64,000 nucleotides of DNA from Channa striata (lineage: Eukaryota > Chordata > Actinopteri > Anabantiformes > Channidae). The stretch's first letter is position 1. Every line of letters starts with the position of its first letter. A model generated the notes under the pieces. It searched no databases. It saw only the letters and a list, made by a program, of their open reading frames with translations, and was not told the origin of the DNA. The position numbers and the translations under genes were made by a program. Positions 26,401 to 35,973 of this stretch are shown here, in pieces. Where the stretch lies: the NCBI GenBank assembly GCA_033026295.1, contig CM065183.1:14486657-14550656 (forward strand), given 5' to 3'.

Positions 26401-27963
26401 AGCAGCGGAAACTTCGTTTGACACAAAACAACATATAATGGGACATGACAGGGATGCACAAATGGTTATTAGCTTAATAATATGTTCCATGTTTGACAGG
26501 ATGGAGCAGATGGTACAAACAAGAGCTGATAAGTACAAGAGCATGAACACACCAGCAGAGCACCACATTATCAGTAAGTATTTAAAATACAACAGCAAAA
26601 TTTATTTCACATTTTTAGTTTTTACTTTTCCATTCTTAAAATTAGCTGTAACGCTCCTGCCCATCAAAATGATAAACTAACTGAAAATTTGGATCATTTT
26701 GCCACAAACAAGACCGAGCTGAGGACTGGGTGGCAGGAGGAACGCACAATTTCCCAAGAACTAATCCTCTGAATATTGCTGCTTGTATCACCCTTTACAT
26801 TTTCTTAATGACTTAAAAAAGACATAGGGTTTATGACCCAGATGTGGTCTTTTGTATGTAACTGGAATGTACATTTACATTTACATTTTGTCATCTGGCA
26901 GATGCTTTCATCCAAAGCTAATTACAAGTGGGGTACAAAACATCAAAGTTAAATCCCTATGAAACAACAGTGTTTTTGTTTCATGGGATTTAACTACAAG
27001 AGAAAGCAGAAAGGAATTTTATTTTTATTTAGTTATTAATGCATAGGAAGATGAAGAAGAGTTCTGTTTTCCACAGTTTTGTTCTGTTTCCACATTTTTA
27101 AATATTGGGAGGAGCTCGCTGAGCTTGCAGAGTTTGGCAGCTCAGCACTGTATTGGTAAGAGCTTACACAGGAGTGTGTAGAAATATGTCACTGAAACCA
27201 TGTTTTTTGAAAATAATCCATTTTGTATTGGTAGCAAATAAAGTGTTTTTAATATTCAATTTTATGAATTCTGATTTACTGTAAAATAATGCTAATAATT
27301 AAAAACTTTTGTGGGTCCAATGGTTTGCCTTTTTTCCTTTATAGTTTTGTAAGTGTCAGTGTGACTGACACAGGTGACAAATGAACCCCTAACATCCTCA
27401 TTTCTGCTGAAGTCAGTGAAGTAATCCGGCACAACTTCATACAGCTTAATATTTTGAAATGTTCACACCATAAGTTATGTTTTAATTTCTCAGCTGTGTG
27501 CAGCAAATGTATATGAATAATTTAATAATTTATTATGAATAATGCTGCCTAATTTTACTTTGGCAGATTTTTACACACATACACACAGAATATTTAAACA
27601 CACAGAGGCCAAAAAACAACAATAAGAAAACAACAAAAACAGGACAATGACAACAAATTGAACTTCATAAAGTGTCTGACACCAACCTCCACTCTCAGTT
27701 CCGCTTCTCTTCTGCGTCTGGTAGTTAGAAGCTCTTGAAAAATCACCCTGCTGGGTTCCATAAAAACTTTCGGCACTTTGTACTTCATCAGAAGTTTCCT
27801 CAATAGATCTGATATCTTCAAAGTGCTGATTCACCCTCAGAGGGAACACTCGTGGACTAATTGTAATAATGTGCCGGTTCTGTGATCGAACATCGTGAGC
27901 TCCCTGAGTTCCCACTGCCAGAGAGCCAATGCACCAGAGAAGTCCCAGTGTTAATGAAGCCAT
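17449..27963 (-). CDS. matn3: Matrilin-3, with an expanded array of eleven EGF modules
   Basis: Cartilage extracellular-matrix adaptor. Coding exons in transcript order: 27963-27687 (signal peptide MASLTLGLLWCIGSLAVG, then a basic/acidic linker), 26356-26192 (Pro/His-rich), 26059-25379 (von Willebrand A), eleven EGF exons 24059-23940, 23606-23487, 23140-23021, 22789-22670, 21525-21406, 21298-21179, 20781-20662, 20508-20389, 20148-20029, 19663-19544 and 19370-19251, then 17784-17683 and 17495-17449 (coiled coil). Total 2592 nt, 863 aa. The A domain keeps the MIDAS motif DSSRS and VTDGRPQD. Each EGF module has six cysteines. The tail CMCEAQIVFQKKVQ begins a heptad coiled coil for trimer assembly. 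A single A domain and the neighbour wdr35 favour matrilin-3 over matrilin-2. Mammalian matrilin-3 has four EGF modules, so this array is unusually long. Teleosts may have two matn3 paralogues, and I cannot say which this is. Confidence 0.93.
17496..17682 (-). other. AT-AC (U12-type) intron splitting the matrilin coiled coil
   Basis: The coiled-coil reading frame runs into an intron with no GT donor. It starts with ATATCCTTTT directly after codon phase 1 (exon end 17683). It contains TTCCTTGAC (17515-17507), a near-perfect U12 branch site, about 12 nt before the terminal AC (17497-17496). Splicing at these borders restores the frame and joins QELNRK to LDELSDKLKLIEDQQ-stop, a continuous heptad pattern. 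An AT-AC intron at this position is an established feature of matrilin genes. Length 187 nt. Confidence 0.93.
17785..19250. other. matn3 intron, no further feature recognised
   Basis: Intron of about 1.47 kb between the last EGF exon and the coiled-coil exon. Short open frames on both strands lack similarity and splice context. Codon phase (1 to 1) is satisfied by joining the flanking exons directly, so no hidden exon is needed. Confidence 0.55.
19251..24059 (-). repeat. Tandem array of eleven 120-nt EGF exons in matn3
   Basis: Eleven exons, each 120 nt and phase 1-1, each encode one 40-residue EGF module of the form DxCxQGHxCxHxCxxxGDSxxCKC, then GYVLNxDxxTCSR. Almost every donor reads CTCAC followed by GTAAG or GTGAG. 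Spacing is uneven: exons five and six are only about 107 nt apart, while exons four and five are separated by more than 1.1 kb. Equal length and phase let any exon be skipped or duplicated without changing the frame. The exon at 19544 has two usable acceptors 6 nt apart (starts 19669 and 19663). Confidence 0.92.
21526..22669. other. matn3 intron inside the EGF array, no further feature
   Basis: The intron between EGF exons four and five is about 1.14 kb, the longest inside the array. Near 21955-21990 there is a short inverted pair around TACCTACTAC. No transposon or extra EGF exon was recognised. Confidence 0.5.
24060..25378. other. matn3 intron between the A-domain exon and first EGF exon
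   Basis: About 1.3 kb of AT-rich intron. I looked for another EGF-type exon (a CTCACGTAAG donor plus GHxCQH coding) and saw none. Open frames near 24994-25430 on the plus strand have no similarity. Confidence 0.5.
26192..26356 (-). other. Pro/His-rich exon between signal peptide and A domain of matn3
   Basis: A 165-nt open segment with good splice borders (CCAAG acceptor, CAG-GTACTG donor) and phase 1 at both ends fits exactly between the signal-peptide exon and the A-domain exon. It encodes 55 residues rich in His, Pro, Ser and Gln (YHHQPSHHRLPKKSQPPS and so on). The phase match means it can be included or skipped without a frame change. Mammalian matrilin-3 has no such segment as far as I recall. 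Expression is unproven. Confidence 0.65.
26357..27686. other. matn3 intron, containing a SINE-related fragment
   Basis: About 1.33 kb between the signal-peptide exon and the Pro/His-rich exon. Apart from the repeat fragment at 26871-26937, it holds AT-rich DNA with no recognisable coding block. Confidence 0.5.
26871..26937. repeat. Fragment of the same SINE family as at 62.2-62.4 kb
   Basis: This stretch (ACATTTACATTTACATTTTG, then TCATCTGGCAGATGCTTTCA, then TCCAAAG) resembles the tail of the element at 62225-62440, which reads ACATTTACATTTAGTCATTT followed by GGAAGAAGATG and TTATCCAAAG. Only the non-tRNA end is present. Confidence 0.55.
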
Positions 27964-28033
27964 GTTGCCTGGACACAGGTTTCCGTCCCTCTCTAGATGC
28001 CCCCGGGTCTCCAACACTCCAGCTGTATTCAGC

Positions 28034-28041
28034 CTTTTATA
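28034..28041 (-). promoter_or_regulatory. TATA box of matn3
   Basis: TATAAAAG on the minus strand, 71 bp upstream of the matn3 start codon. This would place transcription start near 28005-28010 and leave a short 5' UTR of about 45 nt. A tissue-restricted matrix gene with a TATA promoter is plausible. Confidence 0.7.
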
Positions 28042-28044
28042 TGA

Positions 28045-29125
28045 TCCACGGACAAAGACGTGGGAATGAAAGGTCCAATCCAGAGACAGAGTGGGGAGGA
28101 GTTGCACATGCTGGTTTCAGGGCAAAAGTTGCTGTTGCCTTTCTATAAATCTGCTTTAGAATTTAATTAATATCCTCTTGATTTCCAGAACTAGATACTA
28201 ACAGAATTTTTTAAAGAGACCTATCATTAGGGTACTGTACCTTTTATTGTCAAATTATACTATATAGTATTTTAATATTTAATGAACAAATGATGCCGCA
28301 GTGGACTCCACCTAAATCTGAAAAGAGTGAAAGGCTATAGTCATTGGTGAAAGGATGAAATGAAAAGTAAATTTACAAGTAAGTCCTACTGTCCTCAAAT
28401 ACATTCACACACGATATACAGCTCTTAGACATGAACATGTATCAAGAGACGTATATTGGACCTTAGAGGTTCACACTTCAACTTTGACTTTGCAGAACTG
28501 CTGCCAACAAACAAAACAAAATTATATTTGTTTCATAGAATAGCACATGTTCATGTTATCCTTTGAGGGTTTAGATATCTCCCAGATGAATAATGAAATG
28601 GGTTTGTGGCCAATGAATGAACTAGCAAATAAAATTATATAATTACAGTCTTTTATATATAATTATTGTCTGGGTTTGGTGATTTAACAAATATCTCCCC
28701 ACTGAGAGTACTGCTAATATGCAGCATGCTGCCCTCTCATGGACGGCATAAGCTGGTACCGTGCTTTCTGCTCGCTGATCTTAATTAAAAGAGAATACAA
28801 AATGCAGTGAAATACAAATCAAACCAGTTTGTCAGCTGAAGACAGGAAACTGTAAAAACTAAGTCAAATGTAAATATGAACAGAGCTTTTCTATGAGCAA
28901 TTCAAATCACCACATGGTTCTCCGGCAAAATCAGTGCTCTGAAGAGTTCAGGTATAAGTAATACTGTTTAATTTGCATCAACCATGCATATTGTAGAAGC
29001 ATAAATATCTGTCTGACTTCCCAAAACGAGAAGTGGTGTGAAAGCTGTTCATCCAGGAACCTGATCATACTGTTGAGACAGGAACAAATGAGCACATACA
29101 CCTGTCTGACACTCGTGCAGCCACG
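28045..29125. other. Intergenic region between matn3 and the first receptor copy
   Basis: This is the divergent promoter region: matn3 runs left and the receptor runs right. From about 28405 it contains sequence similar to segments at 34725 and 41645 (see the duplication entries). From about 28660 it matches the DNA 5' of the second receptor copy. No coding exon was seen. Confidence 0.55.
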
Positions 29126-32100
29126 ATGTCTTTGTTGTTGTTGTTTGTCACTTTCATGAATGTATTTCAGTCTTTTTCAGAAGAAACTGGCTCTCTGCAT
29201 GCATACTATCCTGGGGACATCATCATTGGTGGACTTTTTCCCGTTCACCAAATGACCAATAGATCCACGACACCTGGGCCACTCAACTGTAAAAAGTAAG
29301 TGTTGCCTCACTGAAATGACTCAGTTCACATGACACATGACAAAAATTTATTTATTTGGAAAACTCATTTGTCCTCTTCCAATTTTGCAGCTATGATATC
29401 CCAGTTTTCCTCCAAACTCAAGTGATGATATCTGCCATCATGGACATAAACCAGCGTACCCCGAGGCTTCTACCTAACCTCACCCTGGGATATGACATCT
29501 ATGACACTTGTGGAGATGTCAACTTTGCCATTATGGCAACTCTTCGACTCCTGAAGGACCAGTCAGATCCTCACAGCTGTTTACCTGGAAATCTTTCATC
29601 CACTTTACCTGAACCAAAAACAAAGGCGGTGATTGGTGAGAGGCATTCTGAAGTATCAGTAGCTGTTGCCCGAGTTGTTGCTCTGTCATCACTTCCTCAG
29701 GTTGGTCTTCTGTGTACTGAATTGTTCTTGTTATCTAAAATCATGAAGCAAATGATTCAATTATGATATAATAGTTATATTGTGTAAATGTAACACGACA
29801 TTCAATCTGATTTATTTCCTGTTTTGTACAGATCAGCTACGCATCAACTAGTAAACTACTCAGCAACAAGTTGAAATTCCCCACTTTTCTGAGAACAATA
29901 TCTAGTGATGAATATCAGACAAAGGCCATTGCTAAGTTTGTGGTAAAGATGAATTGGAAAACAGTGGCTATTGTAGGAAGTGATGATGAATATGGGATGT
30001 ACGGCAGTGACAGCCTTCAGCAACTCTTCTTTAATGAAGAAATTTGCGTCGAATTTGTCACCATCCTTTCTAGTGATTTTTCCCAGAACAATTCTCAAAC
30101 CAGGACACAACTAAATAAGCTGGTGCAAAGTATTAATGAGTCCTTTGCAGAGGCTATCATCCTGTTCTCCAAGGAGGCCAATGCTGACATCATCCTGGAA
30201 GCAGCTATTGAAAAGAACCTCAACCGAACTTGGATTGCAAGCGATGCATGGGCAACAGCTAGGAAGTTGGCTGAGAGAAAAGGTATTGAATTGGCTGGGC
30301 AGGTTTTTGGATTCACCTATAAGATGGGTGAGGTGCCTGGTTTTAAAGAATATGTCAAGTCAACGTTCAACGGAACCAATAATACATTTATTCACAACTA
30401 CCTGTCTTGTTTTGATGAACCTGGGGAGAACACAGACATAACAAAGATAGACTGCTCCCTAACAAAAAGTCATAGACCATGTCTGCACCCAAGCTGCTTG
30501 GTCAACTACATTGACCAGGATCACTACAATGTATACTTAGCTGTCCAAGTCATCGTTGAGGCTCTCAGACACTTGCTAAAGTGCAACAACCAGTCGTGTG
30601 AACGTAGTCCCAATTTTACAGCCTCAGAGGTAAAGTAAAGATGCCTTGGCATTTAGAGTCAAGATACCATTTCTAAGTAGATTAATTGATTTGGACTTAA
30701 TTATGATTTTGAAACAAAGACAATGTGTGTGTCTCCTCAGCTTCTCGTGGAAATCCAGAGGTCAACTTCACTGTGAATGAGACACATTTATTCTTTGACA
30801 ACAATGGAGACCCCAGTATAGGATACGATATCCTATACTGGAACATAACAGGATCCAAACAGGGCGCACAGATAATAACCATTGGAGAATATGTTCTAGA
30901 CAGAAATGTCAGCATATCCGAAAATAATCTTACTAAACATGAGAATGTAAGGTTGAATTATCTGCATGTATTTTTGTCCTAGAATCATTTATCACTATCA
31001 TGTTGTACTGATTCTGTTTTGCACCACAAAGGTATCTATTTACAACTGCTCCAAAACGTGCTCACCAGGACAAGAGTTAAAATCGCAAGTCAAGAAGTGT
31101 TGTCGTAAATGTGTTCCATGTGCAGATGGAGAGTTCTCTCCTGCTAATGGTGAGTGGTTTATCATAAATTTCAAGCAACATGATTATGTCCAGTTTATTT
31201 TAATTTTCATTCTGTATCTGAATATAAATACCGTAATAGAGATAGGGATGGGAAAGATGTGCAACACATAAGAGTGATTAAAGACAGAGATGGAAAGGTG
31301 CTTACAACCCAGGAGAGTGTGCAGAGAATATAGAAGAAGTATTTTGAGGAGCTGATAAATGAGGAAACTGACAGTAAAGGAAGGGAGGAAGATGTGGGTG
31401 TTTTATTGAGCAGGAAACAGCCGAGTATAAAAAGGATAAGGTGAGGAAGGCTCTGAAAAGGATGAAGAGCGGAAAGGCTGTTGTTCCTGATGACGTACCT
31501 GTGGAGGTGTGGAAGTGTCTAGGAGAGACAGCAGTGGAGTTTTTGACCAGTCTGTTTAACAAGATTCTAGAGAGTGAGAAGATGCCTGAGGAATGGAGGA
31601 GAAGCGTTCTGGTACCGACCTTTAAGAACAAGGGTGACACGCAGACCTGCAGCAACTACAGAGGGATAAAGCTGATGAGCCACACAATGAAGAGTAGTGG
31701 AGGCCAGGCTTAGGAAGGAGGTGGAGATTTGTGACGCAGCAGTATGGTTTCATGCCCCGTAAGAGCACCACTGATGGCATTTTCGCTTTGAGGTTGTTGA
31801 TGGAAAAGTACAGAGATGGTCAGAAGGAGCTGAACTGTGACAGGGTGCCGAGGGAGGAGCTGTGGTACTGTATGAGGTTGTCGGGAGTGGCAGAGAAGTA
31901 CGTCAGAGTAGTCCAGGACATGTATGAGAGGAGCATGACTTGGAGAGATATGTCGTAGGTCAGACAGAGGAGTTCAAGGTGGAGGTGGGACTACACCAAG
32001 GATCAGCTTTGAGTCCCTTCTTGTTTGCTATGCTGATGGACAGGTTGACAGATGAGGTCAGACAGAAATCCCCCTGGACAATGATGTTTGCAGATGACAT

Positions 32101-33855
32101 TGTGATTTGCAGTGAGAGTACAGAGCAGGTAGAGGAAAAGCTGGAGAGGTGGAGGTTTGCTCTGGAAAGAAGAGGTATGAAAGTCAGTCGTAGTAAGACA
32201 GAATACATGTGTCTAAACGAGAGGGAGCAAGGTAGAAGCGTGAGGTTACAGGTGAGGTGAAGAAGGTGAAGGAGTTTAAGTACTTGGGGTCAACAGTTCA
32301 GTGTGATGGGGAGTGTGGAAAAGAGGTGAAGAGGCGAGTGCAGGCAGGTTGGAATGGGTGGAGGAAAGTGTCAGGAGTGTTGTGTGACAGAAGAGTGTCA
32401 GCAAGACTCAAAGGAAAGGTGTACAGGACAGTGGTGAGACCAGCTCTGCTCTATGGGTTAGAGACAGTAGCAGTGAGAAAGAGACAAGAGGCAGAGATGG
32501 AAGCAGCAGAGATGAAGATGTTGAGCTTCTCCTTAGGAGTGACAAGGTTGGACAGAATAAGGAACGAGCTCATCAGAGGGACGGCGCATGTTGCCTGCGT
32601 TAGCAACAAAGTCAGAGAGGCCAGACTGAGATGGTTCGGACATGTGCAGAGGAGGGATAGAGAATACATTGGTAGAAGGATGTTGGAGATGGAGCTGCCA
32701 GGCAAGAGGGCGAGAGGACGACAGAGGAGGAGATACATGGATGTCCTAACAGAGGACATGAGGTTAGCTGGTGTCAGAGAGGAAGATGCCCAGGATAGAG
32801 TGAGGTGGAAACCGATGATTCGCTGTGGCGACCCTGATGGAAAAAGCCAAAAGAGAAGTAGTAGACGATTTATTTGTTCATGGTGAATATGAGAAGAATA
32901 ACATTGTATTTTTTTGTTTACATTTGTAGGAGAGAATTGTAAGATCTGTCATAAGAATCAAAGTTCATCTGCAGAGAGAGATAAGTGTGTGGACAAACCT
33001 CGTGAATTCCTGGATTGGCAGGATCCCTTCAGTATCACTTTGACTTCCTGTGGGGTCTTGGGGATAATTGTCACCATTGTGTTTGCCATTCTGTTCTCAG
33101 TCTATCGTAGCACGCCCATTGTGAAGGCCGTCGGGGGTTATTTGTGTTTCTTGGAGCTGTTTTCCCTGCTCATCTGCTTCTGCCTTACCTTTAGCTTCAT
33201 GGGAAAGCCCACTAAGACTTCCTGCATGGTAGGTCTGCCTGTTTTTGGCATGGCCTTTTCCCTCTGCATCTCTTGCATTCTGGCCAACCTGCTTCAAATC
33301 CTTGTGGGCTTCAGCTTTGACTTGAAGATAAGATCTTGGATAAAGAAGCTCAATCAGCCAGTGGCTGTGGTGACCGCTGTTTCTGGCATCCAACTGGCTC
33401 TCTGTGTGCTATGGTTATACTATTACCCCCCCTATCCAGAAGAAGAGGAAGTAAGACATACAATCTTGGTCGAGTGTCATAAGGGCTCCATTGCATACTT
33501 TATTGCTATGATATGCTACAATGCTTTCTTTGCTCTTATGTGTTTCCTGTTTGCAATCAAGGGTAAACAATTGCCAGATTTGTACAAAAATGCCAGTCGA
33601 ATCACCATTAGTATGCTGCTATTTTTAACCATCTGGATCATTTTCATCCAGGCTTATATCAATTTGGTTGGAAAGTACAAACCAGCTATAGAAAGTGCAG
33701 CCGTGCTCATTTCTAGCTACAGCATCCTCGGCTGTCACTTGGCTCCAAAATGTTACATTATGGTGTTTAAGAAAGAGATTAATAATGAGAAAACCATTGC
33801 TGAGTACATCAGGAAGCATTATGAGCAGAAAGGCATGGCTGTGGTGAAATCTTAA
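29126..33855 (+). pseudogene. GPRC6A-like class C receptor, copy A, frameshifted in exon 4
   Basis: Six exons: 29126-29295, 29391-29700, 29832-30629, 30741-30946, 31032-31149, 32930-33855. The encoded parts match copy B: signal peptide, Venus-flytrap ligand domain, cysteine-rich linker and seven-helix domain. Exon 4 lacks one base relative to copy B (CCAGAGGTC against CCAGAAGGTC, near 30759). The frame therefore reaches a TGA at 30774-30776, giving at most about 437 residues and no membrane domain. No alternative splice site that repairs the frame was seen. The other exons are open and nearly identical to copy B, so the break is young. A sequencing error or a segregating allele is possible. 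If translated, it would be a secreted ligand-binding fragment, but nonsense-mediated decay is more likely. Confidence 0.82.
31233..32864 (+). mobile_element. RTE-like LINE in intron 5 of receptor copy A
   Basis: Broken reverse transcriptase frames read ALKRMKSGKAVVPDDVPVEV, SNYRGIKLMSHTMK, QYGFMPRKSTTDGIFALR, GLHQGSALSPFLFAMLMD, FADDIVICSE and LRWFGHVQRRDREYIGRR, the block order of vertebrate RTE-clade LINEs. A deletion removes the first catalytic aspartate block (VFVDLEKAYD in copy B). Several frameshifts are present. The element ends GAAGTAGTAG at about 32864 and joins directly to receptor intron DNA. The 5' target-site copy (ATCTGAATATAAATACC, 31216-31232) remains and the 3' copy is gone. 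The element is inactive. Confidence 0.85.
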
Positions 33856-34369
33856 TATCTTGACAGTCCAATGACTGTTTGTATTTATGCCACATATATC
33901 CTGGAAGAAGAATTGGCAGTGGCTTTACAACACTTTAGCTACAACTGTTAGTCAATGAGCTGAACTTTACTGACTTTTCTTTTCTGGATTGTGTATTTCA
34001 AGTATTTTATATCTAGAACAAGAACCAAATGCAAGTTTCCATGTACGCCAACAGTAGATATTTATGTAAATAATGGGGTTTCTGTGTTATTTTTATGCAC
34101 TTAAATAATGCATGTAGTTCTTCTTTTCCACACTTCTTTAATATTTTTGATATGATAAGGGTCAGACATATTGTACTACAAACTGTAATTGAATCTATAT
34201 ATTTGTCTACACTACATGACGTGACCAGCCTTACTGGGAACATGTTTATAATTAATTCCCACATCAAAATTAGATATATGAAAACTTCTTTTTTTAAATT
34301 AGATGTGCATATTGGTTTGGTATGTAAGTGATGTTAGTTGAAAATGTTACATTATGAATGGCTTGCTTG

Positions 34370-34375
34370 AATAAA
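34370..34375 (+). terminator. Polyadenylation signal of receptor copy A
   Basis: AATAAA about 515 nt after the stop codon of copy A. The equivalent signal in copy B lies at 41226-41231. A second AATAAA occurs near 34641. Confidence 0.5.
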
Positions 34376-35276
34376 ACTAACTATTAAAGTAAAGGACCAG
34401 TTAATGTTGTAGGTTTAGAGTTGACAGTGTTAGCAGATGGAAGTACATGAGTGTATGCAATAACATATTACTGTTACTTCAACTCCCCTTTGTAAAGAAT
34501 TGGATTATTCAAATCACACACAAATCATGAAACTGGATGTGGTTGTCACCTGCTTCCTTGATTACAGCTGATGTGTCATACAGTCGAAACAGGTGGACAA
34601 CTTATGTTTTAAAGAACAATGTTGTGTGTATATGTCATTTAAATAAAGTAGTTTGCAGTCTGCTACTTTTTGTGTGCGTTTGTGTATGAAGCACAGATAT
34701 TAGCACTGTACTTAAATAAAATGTTCACACACTGTATACAGCACTTAGACATCAACATAGCAAAAGATGACATAATGGACCATTCAGAGCAGTAGGAAAA
34801 TGCTGGATGAATATTATCTAAGTGCATTTTAAAGACTGATTGATCTTTATATTAATTAATTTAATACTTCGATTCAACATTTTTGTGATATTGTATGTGT
34901 TATAGTGTACAAAGCTAACATCTGCTTATACAATAAGTAAAAACCATTCAAACAATGGCTTCTCAATTTAGCAGAACAGCTGCTAAAAAACAAAATTAAC
35001 TCATAATCCACTTAATCACTCGGGAAACTTGACTGCTTGTCACTTTTTACTCCTTTCATCAACAGATCAAATATACTCATCTGTCATAGAATGGCAAAAC
35101 AAATATAGTTATATATAGCATTAATTTACAATAATACTGTATTATAATCATATATAATCATAGTCTGGGTTTGGTGATTTAACAAATCTCTCACTTCTGA
35201 AAGTACTGCTGATATGCAGCATGCTGCCCTCTCATGGATGGCACAAGGTGTTACAGTGTTTTTTGCTTACTGATCT

Positions 35277-35626
35277 TAAAGGACACTTTCACTGACTTTG
35301 AACTTCCTTCTTTTGGTCCTAGTTTAAGTAAGAACATCAGAAAAATGCCTCCGGATGACATCACTTCAAACGAACCTTCAGTTCAGATTTTATCATCTTG
35401 TTGCTCACACTATGGAGGTTGTAATCATGGTCATCCTACTTTTTCAGATGACATCATCTGAACTCCTAATTATTAAAAACTCCTTCGAGTGATGTTACCG
35501 GAAAAGTTTTTCTGCTAGAAGGAGAGACATGTTTTAATAAAGGGAAGTTTAAAAGCATTAATGTATATTTACACTTTAAATTTAAACCATAGAAAGCAAG
35601 CTGAAAATCGAAGTCCACCTTTAAAA
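35277..35626. mobile_element. Possible small non-autonomous insertion upstream of receptor copy B
   Basis: Unit B has about 350 bp here that unit A lacks. The left end reads TTAAAGGACACTTTCACT. The right end, reverse-complemented, reads TTTAAAGGTGGACTTCG. The ends are partly inverted repeats of each other, as in a MITE, but the match is imperfect and no clear target duplication was confirmed. A deletion in unit A is the alternative. Confidence 0.35.
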
Positions 35627-35973
35627 AAACTGATGCGTGATTCAAAATACAAATTCATATCAAACCAGTTTGTCAGCTGAAGATAGGAAACTGTAAAAAC
35701 TGAGTCAAATGGAAATATGAACAAAGCTTTTCTATGAGCAATTCAAATCACCATGTGGTCCAAAGGCCTATCCAGTGTTCTGAAGAAATATAACTAGTAC
35801 TGTTAAATTTGCATCAACCATACATATAGTAGACAGATTCTGTCTGATAATGCAAAATGTCTCTGACTTTCTAATAGGAAGTGGTGTGAAAGCTGTTCAT
35901 CCAGGAACCTGATCATACTGTTGAGACAGGAACAAATGAGCACATACACCTGTCTGACACTCGTGCAGCCACG

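Larger units (their letters stand above)
28400..34720. repeat. Tandem duplication unit A (GPRC6A-like locus)
   Basis: Unit A matches unit B (34721 to about 41790) through the promoter, all six exons, the introns and the 3' UTR. Many exon stretches are identical over hundreds of bases. The segment around ACAGCTCTTAGACAT at 28420 recurs at about 34740 and 41655 (there ACAGCACTTAGACAT), so boundary DNA exists in three copies. That is the pattern expected of a direct tandem duplication. Confidence 0.85.

Noticed and set aside
17449..27963. Matrilin-2 identity for the matrilin gene, given the many EGF modules
   Set aside because: Only one von Willebrand A domain is present and the neighbour is wdr35, as for MATN3 in mammals.
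30725..30982. Open frame starting MCVSSASRGNPEVNFTV as a new exon start in copy A
   Set aside because: It begins in intron sequence and is open only because of the one-base deletion; copy B shows the true splice and frame.
32257..32886. 209-codon open frame with an RWFGHVQRR motif as a host gene
   Set aside because: It is the C-terminal part of the RTE-like LINE protein.
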